NCBI RefSeq assembly: GCF_014495685.1 | Contig: NZ_JACTVI010000082.1 | Span: forward strand, 1-36,624 | Direction: 5' to 3' | DNA from: Streptomyces sp. TRM68367 | GTDB lineage: Bacteria > Actinomycetota > Actinomycetes > Streptomycetales > Streptomycetaceae | Length of the DNA stretch: 36,624 nucleotides | Shown: positions 7,293-15,768 of the stretch, in pieces | Layout of the letters: each line of letters begins with the position of its first letter | Position numbering within the stretch: the first letter of the stretch is position 1 | Notes under the pieces: model-generated | The model's database searches: none | Seen by the model: the letters and a program-made list of their open reading frames with translations, nothing else | Told to the model about the DNA's origin: nothing | Position numbers and translations under genes: made by a program

Positions 7293-8246
7293 TCATACCC
7301 CGGCTGCCTCCACGCCCGCCCGCCGGGCGAGTGCCGCCGCGGCTGCCCCCACCAGGCCGGCATCCGTGCCCATCTGGGCCGGCGTCACCGTCAGGCGCTG
7401 GACGAAGGACAGCGTGGCGTAGTCGGTCAGGGCCTTGCGCAGGGGCGTGAAGAGCACGTCGCCCGCCTTGCCCACTCCCCCGCCGACGACCACGATGTCG
7501 ATCTCGACCAGCGTCGCGGTGGCCGCGATGCCGGCGGCCAGCGCCCGGGCCGCCCGCTCGAAGGAGGCCACGGCGACCGGGTCGCCGGCCCGGGCGGCTG
7601 CGGCCACCGCGGCGGCGGAGGTGTCGCCGTCGGGGCCGGGACGCCAGCCGTTCTTCACGGCGCGCCGGGCGATGTTGGGGCCGCTCGCGATGCGCTCCAC
7701 GCAGCCACGGGAGCCGCACGGGCACGCGTCGCCGTCGAGGTCCACGCTGATGTGTCCGATGTGGCCGGCGTTGCCGGTGGGGCCGGGGTACAACCGGCCG
7801 TTCAGGACCAGGCCGCCGCCGACACCCGTCGAGACGACCATGCACAGCGCGTTGTCGTGGCCCCGGGCGGCGCCCTGCCAGTGCTCGGCCGCCGTGATCG
7901 CCACACCGTCGCCGATCAGCTCGACGGGCAGGTCACCGGCCGTGGCCCGGACCCGCGCCACGAGCGGGTAGTCGCGCCAGCCGGGCACGTTCACCGGGCT
8001 CACCGTGCCCGCGGAGGCGTCCACGGGCCCGGCACTGCCGATACCGACGGCCGTGACATGCGCCCACAGCGGCGACGCGGTCAGCTCGCCGAGCACCTCC
8101 TCCACGGCCCGCATCACGGTGTCGCCGTCCTCCTGGGCGGGCGTCGGCCACTGGGCGCGGGCCAGGATCCGGCCGTGGCCGTCCACCAGGGCGCCGGCGA
8201 TCTTGGTGCCGCCGATGTCGAGCGCGGCCACGAGGTCGGTGTGCAT
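7293..8246 (-). CDS. ROK-family sugar kinase
   Basis: Cytoplasmic sugar kinase of 317 residues using ATP. Residues 10-15 DIGGTK form the phosphate-binding motif. Asp113 in the GDGVAITAAEHW segment fits the catalytic base. Residues 161-165 GHIGH and the cysteine cluster CPCGSRGCVE at 175-184 form the ROK zinc site. ROK kinases phosphorylate glucose, fructose, N-acetylglucosamine or N-acetylmannosamine, and the sequence does not decide which. It is transcribed divergently from the LacI gene, with the operator between them, so it is probably a target of that regulator. The ATG at 8246 has GGGGAG rather far upstream. Confidence 0.92.
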   Translation of the reverse strand: MHTDLVAALDIGGTKIAGALVDGHGRILARAQWPTPAQEDGDTVMRAVEEVLGELTASPLWAHVTAVGIGSAGPVDASAGTVSPVNVPGWRDYPLVARVRATAGDLPVELIGDGVAITAAEHWQGAARGHDNALCMVVSTGVGGGLVLNGRLYPGPTGNAGHIGHISVDLDGDACPCGSRGCVERIASGPNIARRAVKNGWRPGPDGDTSAAAVAAAARAGDPVAVASFERAARALAAGIAATATLVEIDIVVVGGGVGKAGDVLFTPLRKALTDYATLSFVQRLTVTPAQMGTDAGLVGAAAAALARRAGVEAAGV

Positions 8247-8367
8247 CAGAGTCGGATCTCCCCGTCAGCCTTGAAGAAAAATCAAGCGGAAAACCATGCG
8301 GAAAGGCAGGCCCGTCACGCGGCGGAGCGCGGGCCGGAGATTGCGCTGGACAGTGTCTCCCGCATCT

Positions 8368-8379
8368 GACAACGTTGTC
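8368..8379. promoter_or_regulatory. Perfect LacI-type operator GACAACGTTGTC
   Basis: This 12-bp perfect palindrome is centred on CG, as expected for LacI/GalR regulators whose hinge helix enters a central CpG. It lies between the divergent ROK kinase and LacI genes, 98 bases before the LacI GTG. A smaller palindrome GACAGTGTC stands at 8349-8357, eleven bases away, and could be a second weak site. TATGCT at 8387-8392 and TATCCT at 8401-8406 are possible -10 elements for the LacI direction, which would make the site autoregulatory. Confidence 0.7.
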
Positions 8380-8476
8380 CAGGGCCTATGCTCGACGCCA
8401 TATCCTCATACAACTCATGGACCCGCGCATCCCCGCACACACCAATCCCGTGGACGACAGGACAGGACACCGCACC

Positions 8477-9550
8477 GTGCCCGACGCGCCCCGCCGACCC
8501 GACGGCCACGCAGAGCGTGTCGCCGACCGCCTCTCCGGAAATCGCTACGGCAACCGTCCCACGATGAAGGACGTGGCGGCCCGCGCCGGGGTAGGCCTGA
8601 AGACGGTCTCGCGAGTCGTGAACGGCGAACCCGGCGTCACCCCGGAGACGGAGCGCCGCGTCCAGGAGGCCATCGACGCCCTGGGCTTCCGCCGCAACGA
8701 CAGCGCGCGGGTGCTGCGCAAGGGCCGTACCGCGAGCATCGGCCTGGTCCTGGAGGACCTCGCGGACCCGTTCTACGGCCCGCTCAGCCGCGCCGTCGAG
8801 GACGTGGCCCGCGCCCACGGCTCCCTGCTGATCAACGGCTCCAGCGCGGAGGACCCGGACCGCGAGCAGGAACTGGTGCTGGCGCTGTGCGCGCGCCGGG
8901 TGGACGGCCTGGTGGTGATCCCGGCAGGGGACGACCACCGGTATCTGGAGCCGGAGGTGAAGGCGGGCGTGGCCACGGTGTTCGTGGACCGGCCGGCCGG
9001 GAACATCGAGGCGGACGTCGTCCTGTCGGACAACTACGGCGGTGCCCGCGACGGAGTGGCTCACCTCATCGCGCACGGGCACCGCCGGATCGGCTTCATC
9101 GGCGATATGCCCCGCATCCACACCAGCGCCGAGCGGCTGCGCGGCTACCGGGCCGCCATGGAGGACGCGGGGATACCGGTGAAGGACTCCTGGATGTCCC
9201 TGGGCGTCACCGACCCCGAGCGGGTGCGCCGGGCGGCCGAGGAGATGCTCTCCGGCCCGCATCCGGTCACCGCGGTCTTCGCGGGCAACAACCGGGTGAC
9301 GGTCACCGTGATCCGGGTGCTCGCCGAGCAGACCCGCCGGGTCGCCATGGTCGGCTTCGACGACATCGAGCTGGCCGACCTGCTGCAACCCGGTGTCACG
9401 GTCGTCGCCCAGGACGCGGCGGCCCTCGGCCGTACCGCGGCCGAGCGCCTGTTCCGCCAGCTGGACGGCACGCTCCTCACCCCTGAACGCATCGAGCTGC
9501 CGAACCGGCTGATCACCCGCGGCTCGGGCGAGCTGCCCCCGGCAGACTGA
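8477..9550 (+). CDS. LacI-family transcriptional regulator
   Basis: Sugar-responsive DNA-binding repressor, 357 residues. The helix-turn-helix is at residues 29-50 (TMKDVAARAGVGLKTVSRVVN) and the hinge is near 74-82 (NDSARVLRKG). A periplasmic-binding-like ligand domain follows (IGLVLEDLADPFYG, DGLVVIPAG, VVLSDNYGGARDGVAHL, VGFDDIELADLL). The GTG at 8477 is chosen over the upstream ATG at 8375 because it has an AGGACA site, and because the longer start would fall inside the operator. Effector unknown; the divergent ROK kinase suggests a sugar. The next gene follows after 6 bases. Confidence 0.92.
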   Translation: MPDAPRRPDGHAERVADRLSGNRYGNRPTMKDVAARAGVGLKTVSRVVNGEPGVTPETERRVQEAIDALGFRRNDSARVLRKGRTASIGLVLEDLADPFYGPLSRAVEDVARAHGSLLINGSSAEDPDREQELVLALCARRVDGLVVIPAGDDHRYLEPEVKAGVATVFVDRPAGNIEADVVLSDNYGGARDGVAHLIAHGHRRIGFIGDMPRIHTSAERLRGYRAAMEDAGIPVKDSWMSLGVTDPERVRRAAEEMLSGPHPVTAVFAGNNRVTVTVIRVLAEQTRRVAMVGFDDIELADLLQPGVTVVAQDAAALGRTAAERLFRQLDGTLLTPERIELPNRLITRGSGELPPAD

Positions 9551-9556
9551 GCGGCC

Positions 9557-10351
9557 ATGGACGATCGCACACTCCACGCACTCGGGCTCGGCGAGGCGCC
9601 GCGCGAGCACCCACTGCTGTATCCGGGGGCGTGGCCCACGGACTCCGGGCTGCTGGACGGGGACCGGCTGCTGCCCCTCGAAACCCTGGTGCACACGGAC
9701 CGCGCGCCGGTGCTCACCGTCGGCTCCAACGCCTGTCCGGGCCAGCTGCGCCACAAGATGACCGTGGCGGGGATCGCGTCCCCGATCCCGATGGTGAAGA
9801 CCCGGGTCACCGGCGTCGGGGTCGGCGTCTCCGCGCACGTCAGCCGCATGGGATACGTGTCGGCGTCGCCGTACGACGCGCCGGACGCCGTGCGGGAGCT
9901 GTTCGTCATCTGGCTCGACGCCCTGCAACTGGCCGTGATCGACGCGAGCGAGGGCGCGCCGGTGCCGACCGGCAACTACGACCGCGTCTGGCTGCCCGCG
10001 CCGGGCGTCCGGATCGAACTGGCCGACGGCACGCTGCTGCCCGGCGCGTTCGCGTACGTCAACCGCCACGGGGTCCTGCGCAACGGCTCCCCCGCGCCCC
10101 GCTCCCATCCGGGACAGCGGGCGCTGCTCACCGAACTCCTCGTGCACTCGAGGCGGTTGCGGAAGCTGTTCGGTGTCACGCCCGAGGAGTTCTGCGCGCG
10201 GGCCCGCGCCGACCGGCGGCTGTGCGAGCGGGGCACGCGGCTGCTGGCCGAGGAGAAGCTGGTGACGACGTCCGGTCTGGAGCGGTACGTGCGGTCTCAG
10301 CAGACGGGGAGTCCGGGGACCGGCTCGTCGTTGTTGCCGCCCTCCAAGTAG
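9557..10351 (+). CDS. Conserved hypothetical protein (264 aa)
   Basis: Real by codon bias and by its position 6 bases after lacI, where translation is probably coupled. The protein is soluble, without a signal or membrane segments. A central segment VLTVGSNACPGQLRHKM recalls the glycine-rich GSN loop of gamma-glutamylcyclotransferase-like (AIG2) folds. The rest (FVIWLDALQLAVIDASEG, VWLPAPGVRIELADG, then a helical Arg-rich C-terminus) gives no confirmation, so I do not assign function. Its last 55 bases overlap the 3' end of the convergent kinase gene. Co-transcription suggests a role near the LacI/ROK sugar function, or plain linkage. Confidence 0.75.
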   Translation: MDDRTLHALGLGEAPREHPLLYPGAWPTDSGLLDGDRLLPLETLVHTDRAPVLTVGSNACPGQLRHKMTVAGIASPIPMVKTRVTGVGVGVSAHVSRMGYVSASPYDAPDAVRELFVIWLDALQLAVIDASEGAPVPTGNYDRVWLPAPGVRIELADGTLLPGAFAYVNRHGVLRNGSPAPRSHPGQRALLTELLVHSRRLRKLFGVTPEEFCARARADRRLCERGTRLLAEEKLVTTSGLERYVRSQQTGSPGTGSSLLPPSK

Positions 10352-12151
10352 ACGTCGCTGATGTAGACGTTGGTGTTGCCGCTGTCGTCGTCGGTCTTGG
10401 CCCACCAGACGTTGGTCCACTCGCCGTAGGTCTCGCGGCGGCCCAGGTTCTGCTGGCAGTAGAAGTAGTTGGTGCCCGCGTTGAGTACGCCCACCTCGGT
10501 GCCGTCGGCGGTGTAGGACTTGGCGGTGCGCCACACCTGGCAGTTGAACTTGCCGCCGCCGATCGCGGTGCAGGACGGGGCCGGGTCGCTCCCCCCGCCG
10601 CCGCCCGTCGTACCGCCACCGCCGGTGGTGCCGCCGCCCCCGGTCGTGCCGCCACCCCCGCCGGAGCCGCTGCCGCCCGATGTACCGCCGCCGGGCGCGG
10701 GCTTGGGCGGGGATGACGCAGTGGCCTCGCCGGTGGGCTTCGGCTCTTCCTTCTGGCTCGGCTTGTCGGCCGGGGCCTCGGTCTTCTTGCCGCCCTTGTC
10801 GGTGGGTCCGGGTTCGGTCGAGACGTCGGCGCGCGAGCGGTCGTCCTCGGCCGAGACGTCCGCCGCCCGCGTCCGGGACGCCGCGGGGCGCGCGCCGGTC
10901 TCCGAGTCGCCCCGGTTGGTCAGCACGGCGACCGTGGCACCGGCCGCGGCGAGGACGACGGCGACGGCCACGGCGGCGAGCACGGCACGGCCCTTGCGGC
11001 GCGGTGTCGTACGGGAGTTCATGGGGCCCGTGTCAGCGGAGGCACCGGGCGCCGCGCCGCCGCTGCCCGCCCCGAAGCCCTGCTGACCGGGTGTGTTCTG
11101 CCCCGCCGCCCCGAAGCCCGAAGCACCCGCCCCGTCCCCCATCGACGGCACGGGCTGCGGCGGGCCGAATCCGGGCGGCGGTCCCGCCGGGACGCTGCGT
11201 TGCGTGTCCGGGCGTGCGGGTGGGGCCGCGGGGCCGTGCAGGCTGGTGGTCGGGCGGTCCGTGGCGTTGGCGTCCGTGACCGACTGGAGGAGTGCGCGGG
11301 CCTGGTCGGCCTCGGGGCGGGACTCGGGCCGCTTGTCCATCAGCTGCCGCAGGACAGGCGAGCGGACCGGCCCGGTGGGGCTCGGGCAGCGGCTCGGTCA
11401 CGATCGCGGTGAGCGTGGAGAACGTGGACGTACGGCGGAAGGGCGAGGCGCCCTCGACGGCCGCGTACAGCGTGGCGCCCAGGGCCCAGACGTCGGAGGC
11501 GGGGCCCGGGTCGGCGCCCTGGGCGCGCTCGGGGGCGAGGTAGTCCAGGGAGCCGACGAGTTCGCCGCTGCGGGTGAGGTGGGTGGCCGAGCCGTCGCCC
11601 GGGTCCTCCATGGTCGCGATGCCGAAGTCGGTGAGGACGACGCGGCCGGAGCGGTCGAGCAGGATGTTGCCGGGCTTCACGTCGCGGTGCAGGACGCCGA
11701 CGGCGTGCGCGGCGGCCAGCGCGTCCATGACCTTGGCACCGATCCCGGCGGCCTCGCGCGGGTCGAGCGTGCCGCGCTCGCGCAGCACGTCGTCCAGGGA
11801 CGGGCCGTCGATCAGCTCCATGACGATCAGCGGGCGGCCGTCGATCTCCGTGATGTCGTGCACGGCGATGACGCCGGGATGGCGCACCCGGGCCGCGGCA
11901 CGCGCCTCGCGCTGCATCCGCAGCCGCAGATCGTCCAGTTCGGGGCCGGCGACGTCGTTGTACGTGCGCAGTTCCTTGACCGCCACCTCGCGGCCGAGGA
12001 CCTCGTCGACGGCCCGCCGGACCACGCCCATGCCACCGCGCCCGAGCTGGGCCGCAACCCGATAGCGCCCTGCCAGCAGCCGGCCGGTCCCGTCCGGCTG
12101 TCCGTACTCCCCCGATGACACCGCTGCCCCGTTCTGTGACACCTGCGACAC
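10297..12151 (-). pseudogene. Membrane Ser/Thr protein kinase, interrupted by a frameshift
   Basis: Residues 1-264 are a Hanks-type kinase: glycine loop GRGGMG (37-42), Lys59 in AVKEL, HRD at 155-157, DFG at 175-177, APE at 206-208. Near 11357-11363 the frame changes. The first frame becomes Arg/Pro-rich nonsense, while the next frame continues the kinase C-lobe (PVLRQLMDKRPESRPEADQARALL). Then come a Pro/Gly linker, one transmembrane helix (AVLAAVAVAVVLAAAGATVAVL), a Ser/Thr/Pro and GGGGTT-repeat stalk and an outer domain with four Cys. The total is 1855 bases, one more than a multiple of three. A sequencing error is as likely as true loss. Start is GTG at 12151 or 12142. Confidence 0.85.
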
Positions 12152-12261
12152 GTCCTGCGTGCCGTACAGACTACGGGGCGGCGGTGACAGTGCCAGCCGG
12201 AAGTGACGGCTGTGACAGGGCCGCTACGTGGGCGACGGCCCCCATGAGTCCGCGGGCCCCG

Positions 12262-13566
12262 TCAGTGCGCGGAGGCCGTCAGGTCGCCGCGCCGGGGTGC
12301 CGCGAAGCCTTCCAGGTCGGCGCGGGTCAGGCCGCTCAGCCGGGCGACCTCGCCGATGTCGAGGGCGCCGCAGTCCAAGCCACGCAGCAGGTAGCCGCTG
12401 AGGGCCTTGGCGGTGGCGGGCTCGTCCATGACGTCGCCGCCGGTCCGGTTGGCGTAGCGGGCGAGGCGGGCGGCGGCCTGTTCGAAGCCCTCGCGGTAGA
12501 AGGCGAAGACGGCGGCGTAGCGGGTGGGGATGTGGCCGGGGTGCATGTCCCAGCCCTGGTAGTAGGCGCGGGCCAGGGCGCGGCGGGTGAGGCCGTAGTG
12601 CAGGCGCCAGGCGGCGTGCACCTTCTCGGTCGGGCCGACCGGCAGGACGTTGGTGGAGCCGTCCGAGACACGGACGCCGGTGCCCGCGGCGGCGACCTGC
12701 ATGACCGACTTGGCGTGGTCGGCGGCCGGGTGGTCGCTGGCCTGATGGGCGGCGGAGACGCCGAGGCAGGCGCTGTAGTCGAAGGTGCCGTAGTGCAGTC
12801 CGGTCGCCCGGCCCTCGGCGGCCTGGATCATGCGGGCGACGGTGGCGGTGCCGTCGGCGGCGAGGATGGACTGGCTGGTCTCGATCTGGATCTCGAAGCC
12901 GATCCGGCCGGGTTGGAGACCGCGCGCCTTCTCGAACGCCTCCAGGAGCCGCACCATGGCGGTGACCTGCTCCGGGTACGTGACCTTGGGCAGCGTGAGC
13001 ACCAGCCCGTCGGGCAGTCCGCCGGCCGCCATCAGGCCGGTGAGGAAGATGTCGAGGGTGCGGATGCCCCGGTCCCGGACGGCCGCCTCCATGCACTTCA
13101 TGCGGATGCCCATGTACGGGGCCGCCGTACCGTCGGTGTACGCCTGGGCGATCACCCGGGCCGCGCGGGCGGCGGCCTCGTCCTCCTCGGCGTCGGGGCG
13201 GTTGCCGTAGCCGTCCTCGAAGTCGACGCGCAGGTCCTCGATCGGCTCGCGCTCCAGTTTGGCCCGCACGCGCGCGTGGACGGGTCCGGCGAGTTCCTCC
13301 GGCAGCCCGAGGACAGCGGCGAAGGAGGCGGCGTCCGGGGCGTGTTCGTCGAGGAGGGCGAGGGCCTTCTCGCCCCAGGAGCGGATGGTGCCGGCGGCGA
13401 AGGCGTCGCCGGGGACGTACACGGTGTGGACGGGCTGGCGGGTCCCGGCGTCGCCGGGGTAGCGGCGCGCCAGCTCGGCGTCGACCGGCGCGAGGGAGGC
13501 GCTGATCTCCTCGCTGACGGCGCCCGCGAGGCTCGTCGCCGCCTGCTCCTGCTGGCCCTGGCCCAT
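12262..13566 (-). CDS. HpcH/HpaI aldolase/citrate-lyase-like protein (DUF6986 type)
   Basis: A 434-residue member of the phosphoenolpyruvate/pyruvate-binding TIM-barrel superfamily. Landmarks are RVDFEDGYG near residue 127 (acidic metal-binding region), MGIRMKCMEA, LVLTLPKVTYPEQV and FEIQIETSQSIL near 245 (second metal-ligand Glu), and LHYGTFDYSACLGV. Related enzymes cleave or form C-C bonds in glyoxylate, malyl-CoA or citramalate-type substrates; the actual substrate is unknown. The ATG at 13566 follows GGAGGG by 6 bases; a frame extending to 13782 lacks that. The inverted repeat just upstream suggests repressor control. A link to purine or glyoxylate catabolism is my inference. Confidence 0.82.
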   Translation of the reverse strand: MGQGQQEQAATSLAGAVSEEISASLAPVDAELARRYPGDAGTRQPVHTVYVPGDAFAAGTIRSWGEKALALLDEHAPDAASFAAVLGLPEELAGPVHARVRAKLEREPIEDLRVDFEDGYGNRPDAEEDEAAARAARVIAQAYTDGTAAPYMGIRMKCMEAAVRDRGIRTLDIFLTGLMAAGGLPDGLVLTLPKVTYPEQVTAMVRLLEAFEKARGLQPGRIGFEIQIETSQSILAADGTATVARMIQAAEGRATGLHYGTFDYSACLGVSAAHQASDHPAADHAKSVMQVAAAGTGVRVSDGSTNVLPVGPTEKVHAAWRLHYGLTRRALARAYYQGWDMHPGHIPTRYAAVFAFYREGFEQAAARLARYANRTGGDVMDEPATAKALSGYLLRGLDCGALDIGEVARLSGLTRADLEGFAAPRRGDLTASAH

Positions 13567-13582
13567 CCCACACCCTCCAATT

Positions 13583-13615
13583 TTCCGCTCCACGGAATCA
13601 ACAATCCGTAGAGCG
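13583..13615. promoter_or_regulatory. Nested inverted repeats upstream of the aldolase gene
   Basis: TTCCG and CGGAA (13583-13587, 13593-13597) form a perfect 5-5-5 palindrome 17 bases before the aldolase start. A longer inverted repeat overlaps it: CGCTCCACGGA (13586-13596) pairs with TCCGTAGAGCG (13605-13615) at 10 of 11 positions around an 8-base spacer. The arrangement looks like a dimer or tetramer repressor operator, for example of IclR or GntR type, over the promoter or leader. An RNA hairpin is the alternative. Confidence 0.5.
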
Positions 13616-13770
13616 AAGTTATCCGGGGACCTTCCGATGGTCAACACCGTGTCCACCCGGGGCCACTCCGCCATCTCGCCATGTTCACGCCCATCCCATA
13701 CCGCGGTATCACACTTCCATACGCCCGCCCCGCACGACTCGTCCGGCCGTTCCCACCGAAGGAGACCGAA

Positions 13771-14679
13771 GTGCCGAACCACCGCCGGGTCACCCGCCGC
13801 CTGGGCCTGAAGGCCGCGTTAGCCGCAGCGGTCACCGCCCCCCTGTCCAGTACAGCACTGTCCGCCCCGCCCGCCGCGGCCGAGGAGAGCGGCGGCCGGC
13901 CCCTGCGGGTCATGTCCTTCAACCTGCGCTTCGCGAGCACCACGGAACCCAACAGCTGGACCGTCCGCAGACCCGTGATGCGCGCGCTGCTGCACCGCGA
14001 GGCCCCGCACCTCATCGGCACCCAGGAGGGCCTCTTCCCGCAGCTGCTGGACATCGACGCCGACCTCGGAGCGCGCTATGACTGGGTCGGCACCGGCCGC
14101 CTGCACGGCAGCCGCGACGAGTCCATGGCGGTCTTCTACGACCGGAACCGGCTGGCTCCGGTCGAGTACGACCACTTCTGGCTCTCCGACACCCCATACA
14201 CGATCGGCTCCAACACCTGGGGTGCGGCCTTCCCGCGCATGGTCACGCAGGTCCGCTTCCGCGATCTGCGCGCCGTCGGACGGGAGTTCCACGTCCTCAA
14301 CACCCACTTCGACCACCGCAGCCAGTACGCCCGCGAGCGCAGCGCAGCGCTCATGGCCGAGCGGATCGGCGGCCTTGAGGGCTCCCTGCCAGTGGTGGTG
14401 ACCGGGGACTTCAATGTCGCCGCGCAGGGCAGCGCGGCGGTGTACGACACCCTGCTGGACGCCGGTCTCGTCGACACATGGGACGCGGCGGCCGAGCGGA
14501 GCCCGCTGTTCGGGACGTTCCACGGCTACCTGCCGCTGACGCCGGACGGCGACCGCATCGACTGGATCCTGGCCTCACCGGGGGCCACGGTGCACCGGGC
14601 GTCGATCAACACCTTCATGGTGAACGGGCAGTTCCCGAGCGACCACCTGCCCGTGCAGGCCTCGCTGACCCTGGAGTGA
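13771..14679 (+). CDS. Exported endonuclease/exonuclease/phosphatase-family protein
   Basis: A secreted metal-dependent phosphodiesterase or nuclease of the EEP fold, 302 residues. The N-terminus has TRRLGLKAALAAAV, a plausible twin-arginine signal, ending near APPAAAEE. Catalytic motifs follow in order: SFNLRF (Asn), GTQEG (metal-ligand Glu) near residue 88, VLNTHFDH, GDFNVAAQG (Asp, Asn) near 213, and SDHLPV at the end (Asp-His pair). Substrates in the family include DNA, phosphoinositides and sphingomyelin, and the sequence does not decide. The GTG at 13771 has AAGGAGA upstream; an ATG at 13681 is unsupported. A strong terminator follows. Confidence 0.9.
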   Translation: MPNHRRVTRRLGLKAALAAAVTAPLSSTALSAPPAAAEESGGRPLRVMSFNLRFASTTEPNSWTVRRPVMRALLHREAPHLIGTQEGLFPQLLDIDADLGARYDWVGTGRLHGSRDESMAVFYDRNRLAPVEYDHFWLSDTPYTIGSNTWGAAFPRMVTQVRFRDLRAVGREFHVLNTHFDHRSQYARERSAALMAERIGGLEGSLPVVVTGDFNVAAQGSAAVYDTLLDAGLVDTWDAAAERSPLFGTFHGYLPLTPDGDRIDWILASPGATVHRASINTFMVNGQFPSDHLPVQASLTLE

Positions 14680-14690
14680 ACCGAGCCCGT

Positions 14691-14743
14691 GACAGGCCGA
14701 GGCCCCAGCGACCGTGCTCGGTCGCGAGGGCCTCGTGGCTGTC
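14691..14743. terminator. Bidirectional terminator between the EEP gene and etfA
   Basis: The core hairpin at 14699-14734 joins GAGGCCC with GGGCCTC and GCGACCG with CGGTCGC around a 4-base loop. Outer arms GACAG (14691-14695) and CTGTC (14739-14743) extend it. It lies between the convergent stops at 14679 and 14752. It has no T tract, which is usual for Streptomyces terminators. Confidence 0.8.
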
Positions 14744-14751
14744 CGGTCGGG

Positions 14752-15714
14752 TCAGCCCTTGCGGGTCTTGATCTCCTCGGTGAGGGCCGGGACGACGTCG
14801 AAGAGGTCGCCGACGATGCCGTAGTCGACGAGGTCGAAGATCGGGGCCTCGGCGTCCTTGTTGATGGCCACGATCGTCTTCGAGGTCTGCATACCGGCGC
14901 GGTGCTGGATCGCGCCGGAGATGCCGGAGGCGATGTACAGCTGCGGCGAGACCGACTTGCCGGTCTGGCCGACCTGGTTGGTGTGCGGGTACCAGCCCGC
15001 GTCGACGGCGGCACGCGAGGCACCGACGGCCGCGCCGAGGGAGTCGGCGAGGGCCTCGATGATCGCAAAGTTCTCCGAGCCGCCCACGCCACGGCCGCCG
15101 GAGACCACGATCGCGGCCTCGGTCAGCTCCGGACGCCCGGTCGACTCACGCGGCGTACGGCCGGTGACCTTCGTGCCGGTGGCCTTCTCGGAGAAGGACA
15201 CCGACAGGGCCTCGACCGCGCCGGCGGCCGGAGCGGCCTCGACGGCGGCGCTGTTGGGCTTGACCGTGATGACCGGGGTGCCCTTGGTGACACGGGACTT
15301 GGTGGTGAAGGCGGCGGCGAACACCGACTGCGTGGCCACGGGGCCCTCGTCGCCGGCCTCCAGGTCGACAGCGTCGGTGATGATGCCGGAGCCGATGCGC
15401 AGCGCCAGCCGGGCGGCGATCTCCTTGCCTTCCGCGGAGGAAGGCACCAGCACGGCAGCCGGGGAGACCTGCTGGTAGGCGGCCTGCAGGGCGTCGACCT
15501 TCGGGACGACCAGGTAGTCGGCGTACTCGGACGCCTCATGGGTGAGAACCCTCACCGCGCCGTGCTCGGCGAGCGTGGCGGCGGTGTCGGCGGCGCCGTT
15601 GCCGAGCGCGACGGCGACCGGCTCGCCGACGCGGCGGGCCAGGGTCAGCAGCTCCAGGGTGGGCTTGCGGACGGCACCGTCCACGTGGTCGACGTAGACG
15701 AGAACTTCAGCCAT
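14752..15714 (-). CDS. etfA: Electron transfer flavoprotein alpha subunit
   Basis: Large, FAD-binding subunit of ETF, 320 residues, which accepts electrons from acyl-CoA and related dehydrogenases and passes them to a quinone reductase. It starts MAEVLVYVDH and has the N-terminal nucleotide-type fold. The C-terminal FAD domain is unmistakable: VVSGGRGVGGSENF near residue 205, then PHTNQVGQTGKSVSPQLYIA, SGISGAIQHRAGMQ and IVAINKDAEAPIF near 290. AGGAG stands before the ATG. It is the second gene of the pair, 54 bases after etfB, and ends at a strong terminator. Confidence 0.97.
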   Translation of the reverse strand: MAEVLVYVDHVDGAVRKPTLELLTLARRVGEPVAVALGNGAADTAATLAEHGAVRVLTHEASEYADYLVVPKVDALQAAYQQVSPAAVLVPSSAEGKEIAARLALRIGSGIITDAVDLEAGDEGPVATQSVFAAAFTTKSRVTKGTPVITVKPNSAAVEAAPAAGAVEALSVSFSEKATGTKVTGRTPRESTGRPELTEAAIVVSGGRGVGGSENFAIIEALADSLGAAVGASRAAVDAGWYPHTNQVGQTGKSVSPQLYIASGISGAIQHRAGMQTSKTIVAINKDAEAPIFDLVDYGIVGDLFDVVPALTEEIKTRKG

Positions 15715-15768
15715 GGGACTTCTTCTCTCCTGCTTGCGAAAGATGAGGGGCGGTCAGCGAAGTCGAGC

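Noticed and set aside
6860..7450. Plus-strand 196-residue His/Arg/Pro repeat protein
   Set aside because: No third-position bias, and it runs into the antisense of the ROK kinase. The repetitive product comes from 30-bp DNA repeats.
8315..10534. 739-residue minus-strand frame across lacI and its neighbour
   Set aside because: Opposite to two biased plus-strand genes, with His/Arg/Gln-rich nonsense and no domain.
11033..11340. Separate gene starting at the internal ATG 11340 (secreted or membrane protein alone)
   Set aside because: No ribosome site, and its first 20 residues are the missing end of the kinase C-lobe, so it is the second half of the kinase gene.
12115..13611. 498-residue plus-strand frame opposite the aldolase gene
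   Set aside because: Glycine/valine-rich antisense shadow; the minus-strand gene has the correct codon bias and family motifs.
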